Source: Onchocerca volvulus
Taxonomy: Eukaryota; Nematoda; Chromadorea; Rhabditida; Onchocercidae
DNA: 64,000 bases
NCBI GenBank assembly: GCA_000499405.2
Contig: HG738138.1
Location: 2,232,001-2,296,000, forward strand
Reading direction: 5' to 3'
Positions within the stretch are counted from its first letter, which is position 1, and each line of letters opens with the position of its first letter. Under the pieces are notes generated by a model that saw only the letters and a list, made by a program, of their open reading frames with translations, was not told where the DNA came from and made no database searches. The translations under genes were made by a program, and so were the position numbers. Below, piece after piece: positions 52,824 through 64,000 of the stretch.

Positions 52824-55800
52824 ATGACGAACCTGCTAGAAAATTTAGTACAAACTGTCGACCAAGCAGTTCCATCATTCGAATTAGCGAACAATTCTGA
52901 TCGAATCTTGCACGATTGTTCATCAGTAAGCAAGTTCATTTTATTCTTCATATTTTAATTCTCCTGAAAAAATGGATTATCCAAGAAAAAAAAAAGTTTT
53001 CATAAGGTAATGAGATAATTTGAAATGAAGCTTTCGTCATGATGCAAAAACTTCGAAATCCGTACGGTTGAATTGATCGATTTTGTTTGAATTTCTCCGT
53101 TCATTTTTCCGTTAATGATAACACCAAATTTGATATGTTATCATGGAATTAGAATAATGAGCAATGGTATATGATAAATAGCATGCAGGAGATCTTTTAA
53201 TTAAGCAACATTTTGCTTGCTATTCATTATTTGAGCATTATCAATGCCATCCTATCTGAGCAATCTGTCTATTACATATCTTTGATAGCAGATAACGGAG
53301 TTTATCAGTTCATTTTATTATCATGAAACTAAGACTAACCAAATTTTTATAAAAAGGTCAATTCCAGAATGAGTCTATTTGATGCTCAAATCAATTATTA
53401 CTCTTTTCATAATTATCCATAATTATTCATTATGAACTGTCATCATCCTGCTCAATGTCACCATCCTACTGTTCATTATAGGTCTTATTGTGGGAAACAA
53501 AAAAAAAAAAAAAAAAAGAAATTAATATGACAGATATTTAAAGCATAAAATAATATGAAATGCTTTTTTCCATTTTAATCTCTCATAACGTTTCCAAATT
53601 AGTTTAATTTCCTCCTTTCGATGAATGTTACTCTGCCCTATTTTTTGCTATAAATACTTTGAAATCCTAATTTCCCGAGAAGTTTATGCTATTGCATTTT
53701 TAAGCTCCTCCTTTATATCCAAAGTTACATACCCATTTCATCTTTCATGCTTATTTTCAATTATTCCATTCAAATATTTACTTTTTGGTTGCCTTTTTTT
53801 TTTTTTTTTTTTCAAAGGATTTTGACTTCCTACATATATTCTTATATTACTTTTTTCAACATTTTTTCCATAATATTGCTTTCTTAAAAATTACATCAGT
53901 TCACTTCCGCCTTTCTCCAAATCTCCCAAGTTATGGAATTGATTCAATAAGCTCACTTTTCCGCATAATTATGAGAAATGTCACCGATTTATTCTTATAG
54001 TATCTACGGCTTATCTCATGTGACAATAATATGCTATGCTTTTTCCTGCTAATTAGTTTCTAGATCAAAACTTGGAATAGTCAAATACTCGAAAACTAAG
54101 CTCTAATTATTAATTTGCAAGCTCTGACTATTAATTAAGCTCTGATCGTTAATTTACAACTGAAGTTTAATAACGTCTAGATAAAATTATCAGCAATTTA
54201 CAGTTGAGTTTTTTGTTAAATGACAAAAGTGACAGTTAGTTACAGCTAGCTATCTGAGAAAAAATTAATTGTTACTTAGTAAAGACAAAACTTTACTTCA
54301 TTATCAACGATAAATGCTGATAAATTTACACACATCGATACAGTAGTTATGAGTAAAAGTAAATCATTTATCATGCAAATGATTAAATTTGTGATAAATT
54401 ATCGTGTAGCTTCTGTATTTTTAAAAATTTCCATTCACTTTCACTAATTATTTGTTTCTTCCATAATTAATCAATTCTGTCTCACTTGTTTATCGAATTT
54501 CTAAAATTTTAGATCGTCTACAAAGCTTTGAAATTTTTCATTCACATAAATTTTTGGATGATAAATATGAGATATCACAAAAGTTACATATTTAAGGATT
54601 ATTTTTACAGGTGTCAAGCGTCAGAATGAAGGACGATTGTGATGAATGGCGAGAGATTTTCACACGGATTGACTCTTATTTTAGGGATGATATTGTTCTT
54701 GAGGGTACAAATCATGCTTCTGCTCAGGTATCATCAATTATCAGCCTTTTTTTTTTCTTTCCAAACTCCTGGTATCAAATATTTGTCTTTTTGCACTGAC
54801 CTAATACGAATTATTGCTCAACGAAACCTTATTTTGGAGAGATAAGTCTTTCTGATCTCTTTGATATTCTGTTTTTTAATTAAAATTTTTGGGAAAACAT
54901 CATTTTTAGTCATTATTTATCAAAAATATTTGAAGGAATTGCTAACTTGGTGGTTCTTCTAGCAATTGCATCAGACTAGAAAGTAATTCATCTGAATTCA
55001 TCAATCGATATTAGCCATCAAAAAATGTCGGTTGATAATGCATCAGATGTTTAAGTTATAATTACTATATGATTCTTGTGGAAGTTTCTGAAAAAGATGC
55101 TATTTGAAGTTCATTTTTCTTTCTTCAGTTCAGATTTAACAAACCGGCTTTTTGTTTCTTGATTTAATTAAATTTAATTAAAAAGAGAATGAAAAATCGA
55201 ATCAATTTCTTTTATAATAAGTGGACATGAAGTAAAAAGTTGTAAAGATTTGAAGAATTTCAAGGCGTTATTGTTCTTGTTTGAGTAAAATAATTTCAGC
55301 GTTTCAAGAAAGCTGCTTCATTTTCAATAAATATTGATTTATAATGTAGAAAGGATAGGAGATTTCAATATTTATGAAGGCATAGGAAATAATAGAAAAA
55401 TGTTAAGATTTATGCCACTTTTTTTTCCAAATAAAGAAGATTAAGAAAGAAAAGGTTATATATGTAGTCTGATGCAGTAGTTTGACGACAAGTCTCTTAA
55501 TTATTTTCAAATGTCAAGCCTATAACATAAAATTTTAGTTGAAGCAAGACTCATAGTTATATGGAAATATTGTATTCAAATATTTCTCGATAATTGTTGC
55601 AACAAACTGCTAGCGATATAATTTAAATCAGTCATTAGTGGCTAATAAAATTGTCTTTAAATATGGCAGTAGATTATAACCGAATGTGATAGATGTAAAA
55701 GATTAAAGATCTCTTTTTGCCATTTTTGACAGGAATTTCGGTTTTAAAATTAAATTGGTCGGACAAAAATTTAATTTTTATCTTATGCATTCAATATACT

Positions 55801-58800
55801 GCATTCGATAATTGGTTTTGAAATTTTTTCAAAGCTAAAGATTGATAGCTAAAGATTGAGCTATTTATTTAAAATAAAGAAATTTTGATGAAAAATCCAT
55901 CCCAACAATGTATTAGTAAAAAGAAATCAAAGTAATGACGATACAGATATCAGAGATAAAAAAATTTAATAAAATATAGAAATTGCGAAGACAATGTCCA
56001 AGACAATTGAAAATAACTCGATGTCGAAGTTTTAATGTTATAGGAAAGTATAGAAACATTTTTTCTCGGAGATGAATATTTAAATGCTATTCAGTACATT
56101 CTTGCTGTTGTTATTTCATAAGCCAAAAATTGATATGATACGCTTAATTTATTTCAAATGTAGATGATAACAGTAACACAGTATTAACCTTGAAGTACGA
56201 GTAATATTAGTATTCCAGTACTGCACATTGTAGTAGAAAATAAAGCATCTTTATGTCGTCTTCATAAAAAAAAAAAAAAAAAAAACTTAAAAGTAGATGA
56301 CTGAAGAATCTGAGTTGGAATTCAAAATTCGTCGGTTAATTTTTTTTTTTTTTTTTCATTTATTACGTATTTCGTTAAATTTAAATTGCGAAATATTCCT
56401 TGTCCTTGCAATGTTCTATTATAGCTTCTAAAACATAATTCATAGAAATAAGTTTGAAAATAACCTACTTCCGAAGTTTGAAAAGAAGGAATTTCTGGCA
56501 TATGATTATGAATTTGACAAGTAATAAGGAAAAAAAAAATGAATATTCAAAAACTTGTATTTTTCAGCTTGGATGGTGTATCACAGTAGCCTATATAATT
56601 GTCATATTATTTGGAACATTCGGTAATATGCTCACTATTATTGCTGTTGCTTATAACCCACAAATCAGGACGACAAGAAATTTTTTCATCCTTAACTTGG
56701 CTTTATCCGATTTTTTCATCTGCACTATCGCAGCTCCAATCACCTCTTATACAGTACGAATTTAAATTTATTTTGTTTTTTTTTTTTTGTTTTTAATTTC
56801 ATTATTTGCAAAAATGTACTATCCAACTATTTCGAAATACATTTTCCAAAGTTAATTAAATACTTCGATAATCAAGCATTTGCTAAAAGTTCCATTCTCG
56901 AATATGTAAATAACTGGAAAATGAAGTGTGAAGTTAAGAAAAACAGAAAAGAAAAAAGACCTTATATAATTAATTCATTTCACATAATTTTCATTCCACT
57001 ATTTCATTTTATTCATATCGGAATTACAGAAAAAAAAAAGAAGAAAATTCGTTTTTCTAGGTATTGTATACATTCTGGCCATTCGGCTTAACAATGTGCA
57101 AAATAACCGGTTCTTTACTTGGCTTTGGTATTTTTTTATCAACTTTTTCTATAGCAGCAATCGCTCTCGACCGGTAATCAGTTTTCCAAAATTTTGTGCA
57201 ACTTTCTCAATAAGACTCAGTTGGAGAAACGTAATTTGCGATTAATTTGAGAAATAATTACATTTGTGATGTGGACATGATGCAAGGCGTGAATTGAAAA
57301 ATATTTGACCGGATTTTTCCAAAAAACCTAAATATATTGAGAAATTAAAATTGTTTTTTTAGCTGTGTAGTAATCATATTTCCAACAAAACGAAAACGTC
57401 AACATAATTTGGCCCTGTTACTATTTTTCCTAATATGGGTCATTTCAATCACATTAGCATTACCGTTATTGATAACTTCGGATTTGAATACAGTGTTCGA
57501 AGATGACAAATGCGGCATTTCCTTAAAGATTTGCCATGAGAAAAATGAAATTTGGAATTTGGTATGTTTCGTTGCAAATTTTATTCCGATCAAATTATGA
57601 TATTATTATTATTACTATTTCCTTGCAAGTAATCGAGAAAAACGGAATGAAAAAAAAAAAAAAAAAGAAACTAAAATTTTTGTGATTAAAATAAGATACC
57701 TTTCTCATAAAAATCTTTATCCCAACATTTCATTAGTATTAGCAGATTGATATCAGATTTCTGATAATGCATCCGATGGAATGATTTTAGATGCCTATAA
57801 GTAAACGAGCATATACTTTGGCAGTATTATTAACACAGTATGCAATCCCATTAATATCAATTGTCTTTGCATATAGTACCATTGCCATGAGGATGCAAAT
57901 TAGGATGAATAGTCGTCTGGCTACATCTACTTTCACCACAAATGCTATCAATAACGAAAAGAGAAAGTGAGATTTTTTTATATTCATTTATGTCAAGAAT
58001 TAAAATTAAAAATAAGGCTGCTACCGTTTTTTTTTCTAATTATGGAATAAGACAGGCTATCAATTAAATTAAATTATCAAAATTGTAAATTCGTTTGGTA
58101 AGTTAGGAAATGAATCTTGAATAGTGGCTTAATTTCACGCCAAACAGGACCACACTTCGACGTTTGGCCCATTCCACAGCGCCAGTTCTGCTTACCAAAA
58201 GTGGCCCACTTGGAGCACACATTCAATGTTTATGCTTTATTCAAGCAAGCAAGACGACATACTCACTGAAATTTTGAGAATAGGTGAAGACGTTTCGTCC
58301 TACAATTCCTCTCTACCATCCACTTTACGAACATAACAGCTTTATTCCGTATTCTAGTCATTCTGATGGAAATATTCATAGCTCATTAAAGTACAATTTC
58401 TAATGTTTTTTTGTTCTAAAACTTCTGTTTTATTCCGATAACTTAATTAATTTAAATTTAACGAATCAATATATAGCAGTGTTATGACTTGCTTGAAGGT
58501 TTCGTGAATACATTCTATTTCATTTTAACGCAGTCATGGCGATTAAGCATTCGAAAATAATTATATTCTTAATTATTAAAATTAATCTATTAGATTGATG
58601 CTTTTTTTTTAAAAATATATTCACGATCACCTTTTAAGAAAGGAAAATGACCAAAAAACTAACCAAACCCAATCTCGAGTTAATAAATTAGTCTGAAAAA
58701 ACTAATCAATAAGTTAGAATGTCCTTTTTTTTTTTTTTCCTTGGAAATTAAATTAATTGAAATGTATAATAGATCGGTGGCAGGACGACAACGTCGTACA

Positions 58801-59759
58801 CATCTATTGCTTATTTGCGTGGTGATTGTTTTTGCCGTAGCATGGCTACCACTAAACGTCTTTCATGTACTTAATACATTTGGAATTGTCGAATTTTCTG
58901 TGCCCTTATTTGCGATATGCCATTTGATTGCAATGGGTTCCGCATGCTTAAATCCTGTCTCGTACGCTTTCTTCAATCAAAACTTTCGACAACAATTCGT
59001 AATGTTTTACGATGTAACAGTAAGGTAATTAATTATTTGAAAAAAAAAAAAAAAAAAAGAAAAAATTGCTGCATTAATTGATTAGCGATGATCTATGATT
59101 AATTATATATAGTTGCTATTTTTTAAAATTGCTACTTATTTCATAGTTTCCCTTGAATTTCATTTACACCTACTTTTTCTCGTAATTTTGAGTTGGATGA
59201 TTGAAAATTCCAAAAAGATATTGTGGATGATATTTGCATGATATTCGCGGGTCAGATTCAAATTTTCGTACCAGGAAATTGAATGCTGTTTTATCACAAA
59301 AGAGAACATTCAAAGTTTTCACAGACGATATTTTTTGTAAATTCGATATATTTCATTTTTCAGCTATTAATTGAAGCATTTTCCCGGAAATTAAGCTGGA
59401 AAGAATTTAGCAATCCTTTATATAATTTATATAATATTTAATTGCAAGTTTTTTTTTTTTTTCATTCTCAATTTCCACTTGTGACATGTTACTCATGATT
59501 CTATGTTTTGTACTCTTCCATTAGGAATTTGTAACACAATTAATGAATTACTGGATGTAATAATTTCAGGAAGATTTTACAAATATTCGATTGCATAATA
59601 CCGGCAAGGTACAAGCGTGATCGGATGAAATACAATCGATCAACAAGACCTGTGATTATCATGCAACATACTTCAACTATTCATGCGCAGTTTATGGAAA
59701 AAGATGATAAAGACGAGAAATCAGATGAAGCTAAAATTGACTTGAATGATCATTATTAA
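52824..59759 (+). CDS. Rhodopsin-class neuropeptide-type GPCR
   Basis: Eight exons join in phase: 52824-52925, 54611-54727, 56568-56753, 57061-57173, 57363-57561, 57791-57966, 58773-59024 and 59570-59759, for 444 residues. The N-terminus is extracellular with an N-glycosylation site (NNS). Seven membrane segments are visible: TM1 with FGTFGNMLTI; TM2 with FFILNLALSDFF; TM3 starting MCKITGSL and ending IAAIALDRC (DRC in place of DRY); TM4 LALLLFFLIWVISITLALPL; TM5 with AVLLTQYAIPLISIVFAYS; TM6 with VFAVAWLPLNVFHVL; TM7 ending LNPVSYAFFN (NPxxY). WPFG before TM3 and ALDR are common in NPY/NPF and tachykinin-type receptors, and the TM6 WLPLNVFHVL resembles that group. Ligand unknown. The tail is acidic and lacks a recognisable localisation motif. 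Several introns exceed 1 kb. Confidence 0.9.
54860..55125. repeat. Dispersed direct repeat, copy 2 (in GPCR intron 2)
   Basis: Second copy of the 51020-51310 unit, about 3.8 kb downstream in the same orientation and inside intron 2 of the GPCR gene. It is shorter in its middle and carries scattered substitutions. Confidence 0.75.
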
Positions 59760-61582
59760 TTCACATTCATTACTTTATCTTGCGTTTTTAGTTGACACTT
59801 TTCCTTGACATCACGTTAACAAACTTACTGGCAAAATAATAGGCATCTTTTTTACACATCAAACAACTCAGTTATCTATTCAGTCATTTTTTTGTGACTT
59901 CAAAATGACATAGGCTTGAATTTGATTTATCATTTCTTTGCTGCACACAAAAAATTATGTCCGGGAGTTTTAGGATACAATACTTTATAAGATTTGCCCT
60001 TGAAATTGACAATGAAATGGACAATGTATCACTTGGAATAAGTTATTTGATAATGACATAAATTTATTGCCATGTTGACAGTTGAGAAGGCTATTTTCTC
60101 GAGATCACAAATCATGACTCCTCTATCCGTATTTGCCCAATCGGAACTTTAATCCCCTATTTTCTTAACTAGCAAGTTTATAGTAGTGCGAACAACAGAG
60201 TATTATTGCATATTTATGGCTTTAAACGGTAATGTAAAGGTTATGCCTATTTATCATAATCCAGGTACTATTTCATTTCTACAGTTGTTTTAAGAAACAA
60301 TTGCTGTGTTACAAATTTGCAACAGTTCTTTTTTTTCATTCATGTTTTCTTTTCTCTAACAGAAAACCGATTCTAAAAATTCGATTTTCTTGCAAATGGT
60401 ATGGAATTTTGACCTTTCCAGGGAGCTCAAATTCATAATCTGACCGCAGCAGGGCATATATAAATTTGTTATCATCGTAAATGAGCGATTTTATGTTTGT
60501 TGTGATAGTTATGATGCGGATGAATAAAGATTAGTGAACTTAATAGGAAGTATCACAATAAGATTTCGATCATAATTCATCAATACTTCACATTACAGAC
60601 TAGCTGAGAGAGTCTTTCTGAGCAAAATATTCGAGTTTTCTAAACCAAAAAATTATTTGAATTAAGATTAAACCAAAGTTCGAAAAAGAAGTCGATGATA
60701 TTCAGTATTCAATAGGAAATCCCGTAACATGATTATAATAATATTTCAATACAAAGATTATATCACTTTTCCTAACATGAATTACAACCGATTTGGAACA
60801 ATCCATACAATGAAAAATATGAGATGCTACGTTCTCCTTTATGCAAAATCGATAAACTGATATAGGTAATTTTAGCTTGATTACCTCAGTAAAGTTTCCT
60901 TCTTATTTAAAAGAATACTTTCATCCTCTGAAATAAACATCCATCTATCTAGCGAATAGGCGACATTATTGAAGATATATGCGATATAATTGTCTTGCAA
61001 CCTGTTTGATGGTACTAGATAATGCTATTCAGGACAATGTACAAAGCAATTTCAGCATAAAATCCTTTTATAAAATGGAAATTGAAATTAATCGAAATAC
61101 AGTGAATCTATTCTCGAGGATTAGCAACATTTCTTGGCTAACTCTTTGCATAGGAACAACCTTCTTGTGGAAACAATTGAATCTATAGAGTAATGGTGAC
61201 AATGTCGGACCTTTTCATCCAATCATCATTTATACATGACATTTTTTCCTCATAATAATGAATGATCGATATGAATTACTGCCAGGGACACTGCTGAATA
61301 CTGTCAAAAGTTTTTTTTTTTTTTTTTTTGCGTGATACTAACGATTTCACGGAGCTGAGACGTACGCCAACCAAAACCTCATGGGCTTTCTACTTTCACT
61401 TCTTCATCCTGATCACATTTCTCAGTGTTATTTCTCATCTTCCTATTATTCAAAAGGATGAATGATATTTCGTCACGCTCGCTCATTATCATCTGCAATT
61501 ATATTTTCTGATGGACATGAATCTCAAAAATTCTTATTTCATCATCATTCTCTGCTGATGGCTTCTGATTCATTCACTCTTA
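59760..61582. other. Intergenic spacer between GPCR and the 61583 gene
   Basis: The GPCR 3' flank and a convergent gene end lie here. A 69-codon frame at 60979-61188 has no splice context or recognisable motif. T runs at 61312-61329. Nothing else supported. Confidence 0.45.
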
Positions 61583-62244
61583 TCATTGATCATTTATGAT
61601 CCAATCACTTTTAAAATCGATCATATTAGCTGTAATCAATTTAGCACATTCGGATATTCCCTTCTGGTAGCTTAAACTATAAAAATTACAAAATTTTTCT
61701 AAATATTTTTTGAAAATATTTGTTAATCAAATAGCTTAATTGTTCATCAAAAACCCAACAAACAGATATCTTTCTTTTCATTAGCTACAGAATGGGAAGC
61801 AATAGGATTACATTGTATTTGTCTTCAACTTACTGTACCAGATGATAATGCAGTACGGTGCATACTAATTTCCTGTCACATCGTAGCTCATATTTACTCG
61901 TTGTATTTTGTCCAATAACTAGCCATTTATCTGATGAAAATATCAACTAAAATTGAACCAAAAGAATGAGAAATATTCCAAAATTTATTGATTACATGAA
62001 CAAAAAATTGAACGATCAGCTTAAAAATTAACAAATTTCATTAGCATAATAACAAATTTGAGATAACAGAATTTCAACGAGGAGCAAAAATTATTTAAGA
62101 GATTTTTGATAACCTTACTTTCATAACTTTACTTTCATTTATCAATAAAATTTGATGTTTTTGATTTATTTTACAATTACCTCTTTGCTCAAATTCAGTA
62201 CACAATTGTGATAACATTAACAGCAGACTATTGTTATCAATCAT
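61583..62244 (-). CDS. Uncharacterised small protein
   Basis: Three exons on the minus strand join in phase: 62181-62244 (MIDNNSLLLMLSQLCTEFEQ), 61834-61930 (DKWLVIGQNTTSKYELRCDR onward) and 61583-61670 (YQKGISECAKLITANMIDFK onward, ending NDQ-stop), for 82 residues. Junctions are good: GTAATT with TCATCAG, and GTAAGTTG with TTTAAG. The frame is open upstream to an ATG at 62415, which would give 139 residues. That extra part looks like promoter or leader sequence (charged, Ser/Leu-rich) rather than a domain, so I prefer the inner ATG. No signal peptide or membrane segment is evident. I do not recognise the family. The gene is divergent from the plus-strand gene that begins at 63591 or in the non-coding exons before it, sharing the 62245-62640 block. 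Confidence 0.5.
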
Positions 62245-62640
62245 CTTATCAGCCAATAAATGATTATTTGAAAGGAAAGAAATTGAAAATTTCGACAAAT
62301 TAAATTTCAATAGTAGTAGCGCTGGTGACAACCGGAGGGAAGAAGTTTCCCTTTCCTCCATCTCAACACTCTCACCTTGCCCGGTTGCCACCACTCTGCA
62401 CTCTCTTTGCGACATCAGCGACTACAATCGATCTTCGAGCCTAACACAACCGCTCGTCGTTTCTGCTCCCTATGTACGTTATGTTTTCATAGTGTCTTGC
62501 TTTTCACTGTAGATGAGAAAACGCGGCCGTTGAAATCGGTGCGGAATTGTTGCGTTCTTAGAAGTCGATGGTGGGAAATTGTGATGTCGAGAAGGTCAAA
62601 GGTTTTTCGTGCTTCGTTTGATTTGTTACATTGATTGCTA
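62245..62640. promoter_or_regulatory. Putative shared (bidirectional) promoter block
   Basis: This block is visibly richer in G and C than its surroundings (for example 62325-62420 and 62520-62600) and has several CpG-containing words such as CGACATCAGCGACTA and CGCGGCCG. It lies between the minus-strand small gene and the plus-strand gene at the right edge. I infer a promoter or first exon region; I can identify no specific binding sites. Confidence 0.35.
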
Positions 62641-63590
62641 ACAATTTTATGCAAATATAGAAATCTATGATTTGCTGTTTTGTTTAGCCATATTGTTGGG
62701 TAATATTGGAAAAATTGTCGGTTAATTTAGAGTATTAGAGATTCATGTAACTTTTCTAAGAAAAACTGCATCACTTTTGGTCATCTAAGTCGCAGAATCG
62801 CTAAAATTTGAAATAACAAGAAGAAAAAATCGGATATTTCAGGCGTGGAACATAACTTACTACTAGGATTACCGATTTTCTGCTGAAGTCCACGATGTGC
62901 TTTTGTGGCATCGATTAAAAACGATAATTTATTTCGATAATTGGATCACCTAAACTGTTAGTTCTTAAATAATACTCCAGACTTTATTCTATTATTTTGT
63001 AGGTTTTTATATCTAATATGTCGATATAATTTATTGATGAAAGTAATGTTAATTGGAATGATAAGTCCCACTTTACATTTCCATTTATTGTGGTATATAT
63101 AACAGGGACTAAAAATTTTTCCTTTTTTTTTGTTCATTTCATTGAGATAAGTGGGTAAGTATTGTATAAGTGCCCAGGGAGGGTACTGGAGAAAAAAAGA
63201 AATAAAATCTACATGAATGAGAGAGGTACTCATTTTACTGCTCTATTCGATAACGATAATTCTACCAGTTTTTTGTTTTCAAAAATAATAGTTTAAAAAT
63301 GCTGTATTTCAGATTAAGAGATGGCATTTCGACTACAGTATACTAATTATTTTGATGAAGAATCTGACCGAGCAGTCAATTTTTGGAAAAGTTCGTCTTT
63401 TTTTTTTTTTCTTTTTTTCTTTCAAAATTATATCTCAGTTATGATAGACTTCTTCGTTGTAAAAGACTTACATTTTCCAGGATTACAGTCGTACTGATCT
63501 CAAAAACAAACAGCAGCTTGTTTCAATTTCACTTCACTAATATCCATTACTAATTTTTGATTTGATAACAAATCTGCAACAATCGACTAT
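62641..63590. other. Region upstream of the right-edge gene, possible non-coding exons
   Basis: No confident coding sequence. An acceptor TATTTCAG at about 63312 precedes ATGGCATTTCGACTACAG (63321), which stays open for about 25 codons (MAFRLQYTNYFDEESDRAVN...) before a possible GT donor, but no in-phase following exon was found. It could be a 5' exon of the gene at 63591. Confidence 0.35.
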
Positions 63591-64000
63591 ATGATTGAGG
63601 CAGAAGAAGAAAGTCTTGCGGAATCATTTATGAATAAGGTTTGTTTCTCATTATTCTTCAAGACGATACTGTTTTGCCCGAGGTAGCTATGCTGCTATTT
63701 TATTATTGATTCTATAGATCAAATAAATATTTGATTTTCTCGGATGTTTACATAGAGTGCACTGCAGTAGTCAAAAACTGAGTTAAAAAATTTCCAATTC
63801 AGATGGAATCCACGGAGCAAGAAGATGGTGAAGTCAGCGATGCGTCCAATTGTGATGTAAGTTTGTTTTGATACGATATAAATAAGGTCTTCTAATTGGC
63901 GGTTGAATGCGCTGTGTTGCAGATATTTATTATTTTTTCCATAATATGAAATATTGTACAGTGTCCTGTTTAGGTGGCGAACGATGAAGGTGAAATAGTG
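63591..64000 (+). CDS. 5' part of an acidic protein gene, cut by the window edge
   Basis: Three in-phase pieces are visible: 63591-63638 (MIEAEEESLAESFMNK), 63803-63856 (MESTEQEDGEVSDASNCD) and 63974-64000 (VANDEGEIV, running off the window). GT/AG sites are good (AAG|GTTTGT, TTCAG, GAT|GTAAGT, TTTAG). The N-terminus is strongly acidic and Ser-rich with two EDGE/DEGE-type clusters, a composition seen in the N-terminal tails of many nuclear or RNA-processing proteins. The family cannot be named from 43 residues. ATG 63591 is the first in frame; a second in-frame ATG opens the second exon and could be the true start if the first exon is untranslated. Confidence 0.55.

Noticed and set aside
58140..58330. 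Segment in GPCR intron 6 with TGGCCCA words and higher GC
   Set aside because: Looked like a tRNA or MITE at first, but no cloverleaf, B-box or consistent terminal inverted repeats could be drawn.

Overview
The window reads as nuclear DNA of a nematode, most likely a filarial or related clade III worm. The reasons are: very AT-rich sequence full of mononucleotide runs; genes with many short exons and TTTCAG-type acceptors; an exact copy of the 22-base SL1 spliced leader followed by a GT donor; a transthyretin-like secreted protein of the nematode-expanded family; and BEL/Pao gag remains. The species assignment is inference. No bacterial operons, CRISPR arrays, rRNA or tRNA genes were recognised.

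Layout. 1-5960 is gene-poor, with a long AAT microsatellite. 5961-6625 (+) is an uncharacterised gene or pseudogene. 7583-12466 (+) is a nine-exon Mos-family kinase. 13028-13821 is a decayed BEL/Pao gag. 14349-14472 (+) is an SL1-like spliced-leader RNA locus. 14802-18846 (+) is a candidate gene ending in a UIM-like, OTUD5-like tail, with a palindromic MITE in one intron. 18850-21003 holds unresolved coding fragments, including a small secreted-protein candidate (-) and a small-GTPase-like ETSA fragment (+). 23743-27307 (-) is a complete eight-exon JNK-class MAP kinase whose activation motif is T-I-Y instead of T-P-Y. 27308-31312 is intergenic and carries a near-perfect 72-bp palindrome. 31313-32590 (+) is a transthyretin-like secreted protein. 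33807-34571 (-) is an uncertain gene. 36119-38447 (-) is a CRAL-TRIO/GOLD (SEC14-like) protein. 38448-52823 is a 14-kb gene desert with several tandem and inverted repeats. 52824-59759 (+) is an eight-exon neuropeptide-type GPCR. 61583-62244 (-) is a small uncharacterised gene. It faces, across a less AT-rich block, a plus-strand gene that begins at 63591 and runs off the right edge.

The genes do not form one pathway. Mos (MAPKKK of oocyte meiosis), the JNK and the GPCR are all signalling proteins but are separate transcription units. Exon boundaries were inferred by joining GT/AG sites with matching phase and family-like sequence; there are no transcript data. The most notable items are the SL1 locus away from any visible 5S rRNA gene, the T-I-Y JNK, a mos gene in a nematode, the 72-bp palindrome, and several local duplications.
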